Source: Verrucomicrobiaceae bacterium
GTDB lineage: Bacteria > Verrucomicrobiota > Verrucomicrobiia > Verrucomicrobiales > Akkermansiaceae
DNA: 64,000 nt
Assembly: GCA_027484055.1 (NCBI GenBank)
Contig: JAIXQH010000067.1
Span: forward strand, 1-64,000
Reading direction: 5' to 3'
Shown here: positions 1-8,221 of the stretch, in pieces
Layout of the letters: the number at the start of each line of letters is the position of its first letter
Numbering within the stretch: position 1 is the first letter of the stretch
Translations under genes and position numbers: made by a program
Notes under the pieces: model-generated
Told to the model about the DNA's origin: nothing
What the model saw: only the letters and a program-made list of their open reading frames with translations
The model's database searches: none

Positions 1-2
1 GA

Positions 3-1100
3 GGTGGCTGGCAACTGCACACCGAAATCAAGTTCCTCCACGAACTCGGCGGCTGGAACGTGCAAGCGGAGACCAACAGCGCGGGTGAAATCCTGCAAAG
101 CTACGTCTGGGGTAGCGACTTAAGCGGCTCACTAGGTGGAGCAGGGGGCGTAGGCGGGCTACTTTTTACCACAAGCAATCCCGACAACAGCACCCACGCT
201 TACGCCAGTGATTTGAATGGAAATGTCAGCCTGCTCGTGAACACCAATACTGGCCAGTCCTCCGCCAGTTACGAATACGGTCCCTTCGGCGAGCCTCTCC
301 GCGAAAGCGGGTTTTATGCGAAATTGAATCCGTTCCGGTTTTCCAGTAAATACTTTGATGATGAAACGGGACTGGTGGATTATGGGTTAAGATATTACCG
401 GGTGGTGGATGGGCGCTGGATATCGAGGGATCCAATTGAAGAGCGTGGTGGGGTGAACCTGTATGGGTTTTTGAAGAACGATGGGGTGAATCATTGGGAT
501 TATCTTGGTTTAATTGATCCTAATACAGACAGTTGGCACCACATATACTCTCAAAGTGTTTTCACGGAAAATTTTATCAAAAAACACTGTTTAGATCTGA
601 AAATAAATTCTCCTGAAAATGGATGGATTATGATCTGGAAGGATCACTCTCATGTTGATCATCGTTTGGGATGGACGAGAGAGTGGAAAGCCTGGGTTAC
701 AGAGAATGATAATGGTCCCGGCTCCATTACATTGGAGATGGTAAAAAAACAGAAAGAATCCATGTTTTCAAAATATGAACTTGGGTCTGTCGGTTACCAA
801 GCTAACGTTTCTTACAAAAAGGGCGGTCAATGGAAAGCCTTGCTAAAAGACGGGATTAGTAAAAAGCAATCGGCATCAGTAATTATTGGAATGTTGTATG
901 TTGCCGCTTCTCTCAATGAAGTAGATGCAAATGACATGTCAAAAATTTCAAATTTGGCCGTAGATGTCCGAGGTGCTAGCGACTTCAGTGAAGAATTTTC
1001 TGCAAAGCTAGAGCTGATCGAGCTTATTACTATTAATAGTGGAATGCCTGAATCCGCAGTAGCATTGTGGGTAGATAATTATGTGAAAATTAATAATTAA
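3..1100 (+). CDS. Rhs repeat-associated core protein with polymorphic toxin-like C-terminus (5' end outside window)
   Basis: The reading frame is open from the window edge, so only about the last 365 residues are visible. An Rhs core is clear: a DGWN-like GGWN segment, tandem YD-type motifs (SYEYGPFGEPL, NPFRFSSKY), GLRYYRVVDGRW, and the junction SRDPIEERGGVNLYGF near nt 430-475. Rhs proteins form a shell that carries a variable C-terminal toxin. After DYLGL (about nt 515) composition falls sharply in GC and the sequence becomes unique. It starts with Trp-His-His (nt 534-542), then an NGW and an H-x-x-x-D-H stretch followed by W-x-x-x-W. That spacing resembles HNH/Endo VII-type (His-Me finger) nuclease toxins, but this is inference. 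The remaining residues match nothing I recognise. A probable immunity gene follows 4 nt after the stop. Confidence 0.85.
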   Translation, partial: GGWQLHTEIKFLHELGGWNVQAETNSAGEILQSYVWGSDLSGSLGGAGGVGGLLFTTSNPDNSTHAYASDLNGNVSLLVNTNTGQSSASYEYGPFGEPLRESGFYAKLNPFRFSSKYFDDETGLVDYGLRYYRVVDGRWISRDPIEERGGVNLYGFLKNDGVNHWDYLGLIDPNTDSWHHIYSQSVFTENFIKKHCLDLKINSPENGWIMIWKDHSHVDHRLGWTREWKAWVTENDNGPGSITLEMVKKQKESMFSKYELGSVGYQANVSYKKGGQWKALLKDGISKKQSASVIIGMLYVAASLNEVDANDMSKISNLAVDVRGASDFSEEFSAKLELIELITINSGMPESAVALWVDNYVKINN

Positions 1101-1104
1101 AATA

Positions 1105-1719
1105 ATGATAAACATAGTAGTTCCAAATTCATATTTCCCGCTTTCGGGAAATTGCATTTCTGCAGCTCATGCTGATTTAAATGAGGGGAAGCTTTCGATT
1201 AAAAATGGAGAATATTTATTTTCATATAATTCCTTTAATTCCCCACTATTGATTTTCAATAAACTAGGGATAATTGTTCATAGTCTTCTCCGAGACAGGA
1301 TATCCGATGATTTTCAATTCAGAAAATGTCTGAATGGGAAAACTATGTATTTTCCAGTTTCAAAATTATTGCCAATACCAATCAGCTACGATATGGATGA
1401 AGGTATTTCAGAACTTGGTGTTTTCGACTATTTTCTGAAAAAAAAGAAATCAAAGATTATAGCCGATTCTTATCATATTATATTATCCGATTGCAGAAAT
1501 AACATAGTTAGTCAAAAATTATCTAAACCAATAAATTTTGGAATCAGATCAGGAATTAGTGAGAAATCGCTTGTAATACCTGAGAATTTCAACGAATTAG
1601 GATTTTACTCCGAAAAAAGCGTTTGGGTTTTTAATGATGAAAAATTTTCAATTATTAGTAAATATATAGATAGCGACTACTACACTGTTCTAATTCTAGA
1701 AGAGAATGATTTCTTTTAA
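1105..1719 (+). CDS. Probable immunity protein for the Rhs C-terminal toxin
   Basis: A 204-residue protein starting 4 nt after the Rhs stop, with no signal peptide and no membrane segment. It is very AT-rich and Lys/Ile/Asn/Ser-rich, matching the Rhs tip and unlike the GC-rich genes that follow. I recognise no family. The immunity role rests on position (immediately behind a polymorphic-toxin tip, same strand), size and composition. The ATG at nt 1105 has no clear Shine-Dalgarno, so translation may be coupled to the upstream stop. A downstream Rhs-like fragment supports the idea that the tip plus immunity gene was inserted as a cassette into an older Rhs gene. Confidence 0.6.
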   Translation: MINIVVPNSYFPLSGNCISAAHADLNEGKLSIKNGEYLFSYNSFNSPLLIFNKLGIIVHSLLRDRISDDFQFRKCLNGKTMYFPVSKLLPIPISYDMDEGISELGVFDYFLKKKKSKIIADSYHIILSDCRNNIVSQKLSKPINFGIRSGISEKSLVIPENFNELGFYSEKSVWVFNDEKFSIISKYIDSDYYTVLILEENDFF

Positions 1720-1722
1720 TAA

Positions 1723-1941
1723 CAATACAGCTGTAAGACCATCTCGCGCGCGTTTGATGTTTTAGGAAAAGCCAGCCTCAGCGCCACCGTCACCGTGAAC
1801 AGCCTCCCCGCTACTCGGCTCGACGAGTATTTCTACCGCGAGATTCCTGCACCGATTGTCAGTGATCCTAGGTCGAGCTGGAGGCGGGTCATCTCAGCCA
1901 TAGCTGGACGTTATCAGGAACCGGGCTGTGGAATCCACTGA
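1723..1941 (+). pseudogene. Orphan Rhs gene fragment
   Basis: Directly after the immunity gene the GC content jumps back up. A frame open from nt 1723 to the TGA at 1939-1941 reads AFDVLGKASLSATVTVNSLP followed by ATRLDEYFYREI, which looks like internal Rhs/YD-repeat protein sequence. There is no plausible start codon, and the last part overlaps the 3' end of the convergent esterase gene. Such orphan fragments are typical leftovers of Rhs tip exchange or of Rhs duplication. The Rhs resemblance of this short piece is by eye only. Confidence 0.55.
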
Positions 1942-2807
1942 TTTCTGGTGAGCCAGCGGGTGAGGTTACCGAATGCTTCATTGCGGATGGCGTCGTCGCG
2001 AAAGCCGTGGTCGCCCTGCGAAAGGACGTGGAGTTCCACGCTGACCTTGGCCTTGCGGCAGGCTTCGGCGAAGTGGATGGAATTTTCCGGGGGCACGCCC
2101 TTGTCGGTGCCGCCGTGGATGAGGAAGGTGGGTGGGGTGTTTGCGGTGACGTGCAGATCGGTGGAGAGTTCTTGCCAAAGTTCTTGGCGAGTGCCGGTGA
2201 GGTTGCTGCGTGAGCCTTTGTGGACGAAGGCTTCATCGACAAAGGTGATGACGGGGTAAATGAGGACGGCAAAGTCCGGGCGGGCGGATATTTGATCCAT
2301 GGGCGCGCTGGCATCGGGTTTGCCGGTGTCGATGCGAGTGATGACCATGGAGGCGAGGTGGCCACCGGCGGAGAAGCCCATGATGCCGATGTGGTCGGGC
2401 TTGAGCTTGTATTCTTCGGCGTGGGAGCGCACCCAGCGCACGGCGCGATGAGCATCTTCTAAGGGGATAGGGAATTGAAACCTCGGCGCGTGCCGGTAGC
2501 GGATGACGAAAGCGGTTATGCCGTGATCGGTGAGAAGTTTGGAGGCATTTACCCCTTCAAAGTCCATGGAAACACCGCCGTAACCGCCGCCGGGTAGGAC
2601 GACGACGGCAGTGCCGTTTGCGGTGCCCGGGGCGGGTAGATGCACGTCCACGGTGGGGATGGCGGGGTCGCCTTCGGTTTCTTTTCCCGCTGGGATGGAG
2701 TTTTCTGGCCAGAGTGGGAGACGGGTGACGGCTGGGGCAACTTCAGCGGCGTGAAGGGTAAGGGAAGCCAGGCTGCAGAGGCTGAGAAGGTGGCGGAGTT
2801 TTTTCAT
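1914..2807 (-). CDS. Secreted alpha/beta hydrolase (acetyl-esterase type)
   Basis: A 297-residue protein with an N-terminal signal peptide (residues 1-20, ending LHAA). It shows the alpha/beta-hydrolase fold of the BD-FAE/acetyl xylan esterase type: oxyanion PGGGY (72-76), nucleophile GFSAGG (144-149, Ser146), Asp235 in HGGTDKGVP and His267 in GDHGF. It is the last gene of a minus-strand operon behind a GH105-like hydrolase (6 nt gap) and an alpha-L-rhamnosidase. The likely job is therefore removal of acetyl groups from pectin (rhamnogalacturonan) fragments outside the cytoplasm. The fold is seen directly; the substrate is inferred from the neighbours. Confidence 0.85.
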   Translation of the reverse strand: MKKLRHLLSLCSLASLTLHAAEVAPAVTRLPLWPENSIPAGKETEGDPAIPTVDVHLPAPGTANGTAVVVLPGGGYGGVSMDFEGVNASKLLTDHGITAFVIRYRHAPRFQFPIPLEDAHRAVRWVRSHAEEYKLKPDHIGIMGFSAGGHLASMVITRIDTGKPDASAPMDQISARPDFAVLIYPVITFVDEAFVHKGSRSNLTGTRQELWQELSTDLHVTANTPPTFLIHGGTDKGVPPENSIHFAEACRKAKVSVELHVLSQGDHGFRDDAIRNEAFGNLTRWLTRNQWIPQPGS

Positions 2808-2813
2808 GAGAAA

Positions 2814-4817
2814 TTAGCGGGTGAATTGGGATTCGAGAAAGGCGGTCCATTGTTCGGCGGTGGTGATTTCCCCGTCGGCGGCGTAGGCGAATCCTGAGCG
2901 ATAGCTGACTTTGCCCGAGGCATCAGGCCGGGTGAAGAGGAGGACTTGTTCGTTTTTCCCGCCCTTGTCGGTGGCGGGAAGCTGGCCGACGCGGAGTATC
3001 TTGCTGGGGTCGATGACAACGCCAGTGCCGAGGTTTTTGCCTTCGAGGGGTTCATAAACGGCGAGGTAACCTTTTTCTGGGGCGAGGGTGATTTTGGCAC
3101 CTTTGTTCTGGGTGTTGAGGCCGACGGCGATGTCGTAGGGGAAATTCTCCATTGGCTTAGGGCCGTTGTCGGGCTCGGTGGGCCGGTGAGAGAAGATGCA
3201 GGTGATGTCCGAAAGTCGCTCACCAAGGCGCAGGCGGGTAGTGCGGTGCTCGTAAACCGGTTTCCCGTCGATTTTAATAGGATAGAGGTAAAGGGCGCGG
3301 AACTCGGCGACGTCTGGTGCAGTCCAAATGATGTCGGCGGATTGGTAGGTGTCTGCGGTGACGAGTTTGCCATCGATCCAGAGGCCGAGGCCGCCGCAGC
3401 CGCGGGTGTCGCCGACGTGATAGCCGTCGAACCCTTCGCCGTGGTCTTTGTGATAACTCAGCTTGGCGAGACGGTCTTGGTCATACCATTTGTCGAGGAT
3501 GGGGTAGGGGACTTTCTTGCACCAAGCGTCGATGCCGCTGTCTTCGGGGCCGGAGCGCAGGGCGGGGCCGTAGATGCGGAAGGCGACTTTATCATTTTCC
3601 CAAGCGAGGTCGTCCATGCGCTCAGGGACAAGGCGGGCGTAAGCGCGGGGTGTCTTGGACTCGGATTTGAGGAGGTCATTCGCCGCGGCGAGGAGGGCGC
3701 TGGGAGTGGTCTTGGACTCGGCATGAAGGGTGCGGAGGATCTCGCTACCGGCGAGCAGGAAGGCTCCGGTGCCGTAGTCTTGGAAGGAATCCGGGCCAAG
3801 CGGTGCGGGTGCGGAGCCGATGTTCTGGACGTAGCCAACGTAGCCGTCAGGCTTGACGCGGGTGAGTAGGCCGTCCCAAGCGCGTATGACGCGGGGCCAG
3901 TAGGTGGCGCGGTCGAGTAGGCCGTGGTTGATGCCCCAGGCGAGGCCGAAGGTGAAGAAGCCACTGCCGCTGGTCTCGCCGAGGGGGATTTGCTCGGGAT
4001 CGAGCAGGCTTGGGCGCCAGAGGCCATCGGGCTGCTGGGCGGCGAGGATAGCACCGGTCATTTCGACGAAGATTTTTTCGTAAAAGGGCCGGGTGGGGTG
4101 GTTCTTGGGTAGGTGCTCAAGCATGAGAGCTAGGCCGCCGTAAACCCAGCCATTTCCCCGGCTCCAGAAGGTCTTTTTGCCAGCGGGGGTCTTCTTGTCG
4201 ATGAAGGTGGCATCGCGGAAGAAGAGATGCTCGGTGGGATCGTAGAGGTGGTCGTAGGTGTAGCGGAATTCTTGGTCGATGAAGGTGAGGTATTTCGGGT
4301 CGCCGGTGGCGGTGAAGAGGCGGGCGAGGGTGGGTGGTGCCATGTAGAGGGCGTCGCACCAGCTCCAGCGGTCGCTAATGGTGACGCCGGGTGTTTTCGG
4401 CTTGGTGCCGTGGGCGACTGCTTCGGTGCAAGGATGGGCGATGATGTAGGAAAGTCGCTCGGCCATGGGGCTGAGGCGTTCTTTCTTGGACGGGTCCATG
4501 AGGTAAATGTCGAGCCAAGCGTGGCCGACGGCATGGTCGTCTGCGTGGTAGACGCGATCGGCAGGCAGCCAGCCGGACTGGGTGCCAAAGCGCAGGGTGG
4601 CGGCGAGGTATTTCGGGTCACCGGTGGTGATGGCGGTGCGGAGGAGTCCATCGTAAAGCGGGGCGATGACCCAGTTCCGCGTGGGGATGCCGCTGGGCTT
4701 GGCGAGGTGCCAGTCGGCGGAGCGCTTGAGGGCGGCGGCGACATCTGCGGGAACGGGTTCTGCGGCGTGGCTGGTAAGGGCAGCGAGGCCGGTGAGGATG
4801 AGGGTTTTGATTTTCAT
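2814..4817 (-). CDS. GH105/GH88-type unsaturated rhamnogalacturonyl hydrolase fused to a DUF4861 domain
   Basis: A 667-residue exported protein (signal residues 1-19, ending SHAA). The N-terminal half is an (alpha/alpha)6-barrel of the YteR/GH105 type: HAVGHAWLDIY near 95-104, WSWCDALYMAPP around Asp155 (the catalytic acid position), FWSRGNGWVYGGLA at 217-230, and GSGFFTFGLAWG further on. From about residue 400 the sequence switches to a DUF4861-like domain (WENDKVAFRIYGPAL, GIDAWCKKVPYPI, HKDHGEGFDGYHVG). GH105 enzymes remove the unsaturated galacturonyl residue left by pectate or rhamnogalacturonan lyases. It lies 6 nt downstream of the rhamnosidase and 6 nt upstream of the esterase, so the three are almost certainly one transcript. 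Confidence 0.88.
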   Translation of the reverse strand: MKIKTLILTGLAALTSHAAEPVPADVAAALKRSADWHLAKPSGIPTRNWVIAPLYDGLLRTAITTGDPKYLAATLRFGTQSGWLPADRVYHADDHAVGHAWLDIYLMDPSKKERLSPMAERLSYIIAHPCTEAVAHGTKPKTPGVTISDRWSWCDALYMAPPTLARLFTATGDPKYLTFIDQEFRYTYDHLYDPTEHLFFRDATFIDKKTPAGKKTFWSRGNGWVYGGLALMLEHLPKNHPTRPFYEKIFVEMTGAILAAQQPDGLWRPSLLDPEQIPLGETSGSGFFTFGLAWGINHGLLDRATYWPRVIRAWDGLLTRVKPDGYVGYVQNIGSAPAPLGPDSFQDYGTGAFLLAGSEILRTLHAESKTTPSALLAAANDLLKSESKTPRAYARLVPERMDDLAWENDKVAFRIYGPALRSGPEDSGIDAWCKKVPYPILDKWYDQDRLAKLSYHKDHGEGFDGYHVGDTRGCGGLGLWIDGKLVTADTYQSADIIWTAPDVAEFRALYLYPIKIDGKPVYEHRTTRLRLGERLSDITCIFSHRPTEPDNGPKPMENFPYDIAVGLNTQNKGAKITLAPEKGYLAVYEPLEGKNLGTGVVIDPSKILRVGQLPATDKGGKNEQVLLFTRPDASGKVSYRSGFAYAADGEITTAEQWTAFLESQFTR

Positions 4818-4823
4818 AGAGGT

Positions 4824-6572
4824 TTATTTGACTTCGAGAGTTGCGCTGCCGGTGACTTCTTGGGTGACGAGCCAGCGGCTGCCACTGCGGGTGGCAGGTG
4901 TGGATTTACCGTCGAGCGTGACGCCCTTGGAGGCCGGGGTGGCGGGGAGCTCTAGCTTGGCGCTGATGCCGGGTGGGAGCTTGACGGAAATTTTAAAGGT
5001 GCTGTCGTTTTTCCAAAGAATCTGAATGGGGCCGCGTGGGGTGGGGATTTTTCCTTCGGCGGATTTCAGGGCTCCTGGATGTGGGCGGATGAGAGCGCGA
5101 TTCCAGCCGGGGCTGAGCGGCGCGGCACCGATGAGGAAACGCGGTAGTAGGTTCGCAGGTGCCGCTCCCCAAGCATGATTCCAGTCTTGGTTGGACTTGT
5201 ATTTCTGGTCCCAGGCTTCCCAAGTAATGGTGGTGCCGCTTTCAACCATGTGTTTCCAACTGCGGTCGTTCGCGGCGGTGATGAGGGAGATGGCTTCGGT
5301 GCTGGCGTCGTTCATGAACAGCCCTTCGAGAAGATACTGGGCAGCGTAAACGGAGCAGGCCATTTTCCGTTTGAGCACGAAGGCGGTGACGGCGGGGCGG
5401 TGTTCTTCTGGGACAAGTTGGAAGGCGAGGGGAAATAGATTGGCGTGTTGTGAGCTGTGGTCGGTGCCTTCGCCGTCGCGGTAGGTTTTGGTGGTAGGGT
5501 TGAAGAGGATTTTCTGGAATGAGGAGAAAGCTTGTTCTTCAAGGGTGGCGTAGCGGGTGGCGTCTGGTTCATTGCCGAGGGCCTTGGCCATTTCCGTCAT
5601 GAGGTGGAGGGTGCGAAGGTGGAAGGCGTTCACCACCGTATTAATAGGGGTGAAAACGTAGCCGTCGCGCTCGGCTTGCGGCCAATCGACGATGTCGTCG
5701 CGTTTGACTTGTTTGGCGTTGCTGAGAACGAGTCCGTCTGGGCGAGTGCGGGTGAGGAGGAGCTTGGATTTGAGGGATTCGTAACGGGAGGAGAGCCAGA
5801 CTTTATCCCCGGTGTGCATAAAATCCGCATGGGCCATGAAAATCAGGTGCGAGGCCCACTCGGTCGGCCAAGTGGGGCTTTTCATGAGGTGGTCGAAGGT
5901 GTCGCGCGCGATCTGGATGTCTGAGTCCGAGGCGTAGTGGCTGATTTGATTGAGGTAAGCATCGGCCTCGTAGGGGATGCGCTCGCGGTCACCGTCGACG
6001 TAAACACCCGCGAAAGTGGTGGCTTTGATGGAGTATTTGCAGAGATCCCAAATCTGGTTGAGGAGTGGGTCTGAGCAGGTGAAGGAAGCGGCTTTGTCGT
6101 CCCACGCGGTGAGAAATGCCGAGCGCCGGGTAATTTGTTCGGGGCGTAGTTTGCCTTTCCAGCCTTCGATTTCTACCCAGCGAAAGGGGGCGATGACACC
6201 CCAGTCAGCGGGGGTAAGGACGGCGGCGGGTTGTTTGGTGTTGCGGGAATCCGCAGTGGGCGCGGCGATGAGTGGAGTGCTGCCATTCAGGGTGATTTTA
6301 ACCGTGGAGTAGCGCACGGAGCCGGGTGGTTTGCGATCCACGCGGTTTTTGGCCATGGCCTCGCCGAGATGGAGGGTGATCTCGCCCGCTGCACCGGCTG
6401 CAGGCGTGAGGCGGAGATTGCCGAAAGCGACCTTGCCGAAGTCCACGAGCTGCGTGCCGTCGGGGAGTTGGGTGATGGTCACGGGTGCCTCGTCCACTAG
6501 GCGGGTAGGGGCGGCTAGTGCGCCGATTGGGATGAAAAGGGTGATGTAAAAGATTGGAGAGAAAAATTTCAT
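4824..6572 (-). CDS. Alpha-L-rhamnosidase (GH78-like), exported
   Basis: I chose the ATG at 6572 (582 residues) over an in-frame ATG 66 nt upstream because it places a signal peptide (MKFFSPIFY..., ending GALAA) at the start. The GH78 barrel shows VDGDRERIPYEADAYLNQ, the counterpart of the family's DCPQRDERLGWTGD acid loop, and later WEAWDQKY...DWNHAWGAAP plus FLIG and PGWNRALIRPHPG, typical of the barrel end and C-terminal beta domain. The protein is shorter than the usual 800-1000 residues; the N-terminal accessory beta-domains are mostly lacking. It is first in the operon with the GH105-DUF4861 protein and esterase. The product would be L-rhamnose from rhamnogalacturonan or a rhamnoside. 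Confidence 0.85.
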   Translation of the reverse strand: MKFFSPIFYITLFIPIGALAAPTRLVDEAPVTITQLPDGTQLVDFGKVAFGNLRLTPAAGAAGEITLHLGEAMAKNRVDRKPPGSVRYSTVKITLNGSTPLIAAPTADSRNTKQPAAVLTPADWGVIAPFRWVEIEGWKGKLRPEQITRRSAFLTAWDDKAASFTCSDPLLNQIWDLCKYSIKATTFAGVYVDGDRERIPYEADAYLNQISHYASDSDIQIARDTFDHLMKSPTWPTEWASHLIFMAHADFMHTGDKVWLSSRYESLKSKLLLTRTRPDGLVLSNAKQVKRDDIVDWPQAERDGYVFTPINTVVNAFHLRTLHLMTEMAKALGNEPDATRYATLEEQAFSSFQKILFNPTTKTYRDGEGTDHSSQHANLFPLAFQLVPEEHRPAVTAFVLKRKMACSVYAAQYLLEGLFMNDASTEAISLITAANDRSWKHMVESGTTITWEAWDQKYKSNQDWNHAWGAAPANLLPRFLIGAAPLSPGWNRALIRPHPGALKSAEGKIPTPRGPIQILWKNDSTFKISVKLPPGISAKLELPATPASKGVTLDGKSTPATRSGSRWLVTQEVTGSATLEVK

Positions 6573-6680
6573 AGCAGTCGATACGGCTCTTTTAGGGCGG
6601 AGTTTTTCATAAGTCAGCCGTCTAATGGAAGAAGACATGAAATGAATGCGACATTCTTAAAGTATGCTTCACTTCGAACC

Positions 6681-7868
6681 ATGAAAAAAATCCTCAACTC
6701 GATGCTCTCGCTTGCTGCGTTCAGCCTTTTTGGCAGCTCGGCTCACGCTCAACCTGGCTTCCCTGATGGGATGAAAGAACTGAATATCGGCGATGCTGCG
6801 CCAGATTTCTCCCTGCCAGGCATCGACGGCAAGACGCACCAGCTCGCAGATTACAAGGATGCCAAGCTGCTGATGATTGCTTTTATTTCCAATCATTGCC
6901 CGGACTCCCACGCCTCAGAGCCGCGGCTCAAGCAGCTCGTCGCGGACATGAAGGGGAAGGGCCTCAGCGTCGTCGCCATCAATCCAAACAGCCCCGAAGG
7001 TCTGCGCGCTGACGAACTCGGCTATTCAGCATACGGCGACTCCTTCGAGGACATGGTGAAATACGCCGCCGAGCAGAAATTCAATTTCCCCTACTTGGAC
7101 GATGGGAAAACACAAGTCACCGCCAAGGCTTATGGTTGCCTCGCCACCCCGCATGTCTTCATTTTCGATGCCGAGCGGAAACTGCGCTACAAGGGGCAAT
7201 TCGACGACTCACGGTTCCTCGATCCGGCATCGGTGAAATCGCCAGATGCGCGAAATGCCGTGGAGGCGCTACTCGCCGGTCAAGCCGTCGCGACGCCCGT
7301 AACCAAGCCGCACGGCTGCTCGACGAAATGGCTGGAGAAAAAAACAGAAGTCGCCGAGAAAAAAGCCAAAATCGACGCCACTCCGGTGGAAGTCGAGCTG
7401 ATCGATGCCGCCGCCGTGGCCGCGCTGCGCAAGAATGGATCACCGAACCTCCGTTTATTCAACGTCTGGGCCACCAGCTGCGGGCCTTGTGTGAAGGAAT
7501 TTCCCGACCTAGTCAGCATCGCACGCAAATTTGGGATGCGGAACTTCGAGCTCATCACCCTCAGCACGGATGATCCGAAAGACAGCGCCAAGGTTAAAGC
7601 TTACCTCGAAAAACAAGGTGCCGCGCCTGTCGGCCAGGCCGCTGCGTCACTCGCCAAGCAGGGGCGCAAGAGCAACAGCTTCATTTACTCCGGCGCGGAT
7701 GTGAATGAACTGATGAAAGCCCTCGATCCTGAGTGGCCAGGGGGCATGCCGCATTCCGTTCTGGTCGCTCAAGATGGCAGCATCCTTTGGCGGCATAACG
7801 GCCCCTTCGATGGCGACGAACTCCGCCGTAAAATCCTCGAAGTCCTTGGCACGACGTATTCCCGCTAA
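6681..7868 (+). CDS. Exported protein with two tandem thioredoxin-fold domains
   Basis: A 395-residue protein starting at the ATG at 6681, which gives a clean signal peptide (residues 1-23, ending SSAHA). Domain 1 (about 33-215) is AhpC/TSA-like (IGDAAPDFSLPGIDG) but its active-site loop is SNHCPDS with a single Cys73. It ends with the HGCSTKW element (Cys213) seen in this redoxin subfamily. Domain 2 (about 240-395) is TlpA-like with the intact Cys-Gly-Pro-Cys motif at 267-270. This suggests an envelope thiol oxidoreductase in which the second domain does disulfide chemistry. It is divergent from the rhamnosidase operon and its stop overlaps the folB stop by 4 nt. Confidence 0.85.
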   Translation: MKKILNSMLSLAAFSLFGSSAHAQPGFPDGMKELNIGDAAPDFSLPGIDGKTHQLADYKDAKLLMIAFISNHCPDSHASEPRLKQLVADMKGKGLSVVAINPNSPEGLRADELGYSAYGDSFEDMVKYAAEQKFNFPYLDDGKTQVTAKAYGCLATPHVFIFDAERKLRYKGQFDDSRFLDPASVKSPDARNAVEALLAGQAVATPVTKPHGCSTKWLEKKTEVAEKKAKIDATPVEVELIDAAAVAALRKNGSPNLRLFNVWATSCGPCVKEFPDLVSIARKFGMRNFELITLSTDDPKDSAKVKAYLEKQGAAPVGQAAASLAKQGRKSNSFIYSGADVNELMKALDPEWPGGMPHSVLVAQDGSILWRHNGPFDGDELRRKILEVLGTTYSR

Positions 7869-8221
7869 CGGCGCCGCTCGAGATGCACCGCCACGCACTC
7901 CGTGTTGGGCAGAATGTGTTTTTCAATGCTGACGGCGACCTGCGCCACGGCGTGATGGGTCAGTAAGTGATCGGCAATTTCCACGGCGAGTGTCTCGATC
8001 AAGCACCGCGGGCGGGCTGCGGCCAGGGCTTCGATTTCTAAACTCACGGCGTAGTAATTGATCGTGCGGGAAATCTCGTCCGCCAAGCCGTCGAACCCTT
8101 GCGACGGCGTGATCCGGAGCGTCACCCAGAGCGTTTGTGGCTCTGCGCGTTCCTCGTCAGGCACGCCGATGTGGGTGCTGACGCGGAGGCGGCGGATTTC
8201 AATCGTATCAGGCGGGTGCAT
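7865..8221 (-). CDS. folB: Dihydroneopterin aldolase
   Basis: A 118-residue protein of normal FolB length. The start at 8221 (MHPPDTIEIRRL) is the first ATG that gives the canonical N-terminal strand, and it overlaps the end of the upstream HAD-Nudix gene by 14 nt, indicating translational coupling. Visible features are GVPDEERAEPQTLWVTL (the conserved Glu/Gln segment), the INYYAV tract, and VSIEKHILPNTECVAVHLER with the catalytic lysine. FolB cleaves dihydroneopterin to hydroxymethyl-dihydropterin in folate synthesis. No other folate gene is adjacent, although the Nudix domain encoded just upstream could act on a pterin triphosphate precursor (speculative). Confidence 0.85.
   Translation of the reverse strand: MHPPDTIEIRRLRVSTHIGVPDEERAEPQTLWVTLRITPSQGFDGLADEISRTINYYAVSLEIEALAAARPRCLIETLAVEIADHLLTHHAVAQVAVSIEKHILPNTECVAVHLERRR

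Noticed and set aside
2946-3869. 307-codon open frame antisense to the GH105-DUF4861 gene
   Set aside because: High-GC shadow frame with Val/Gly/Ala-rich, domain-free translation; the minus-strand gene has clear family motifs throughout.
4227-4955. 242-codon plus-strand frame across the GH105 gene start
   Set aside because: Shadow of the minus-strand operon; composition typical of antisense GC-rich frames.
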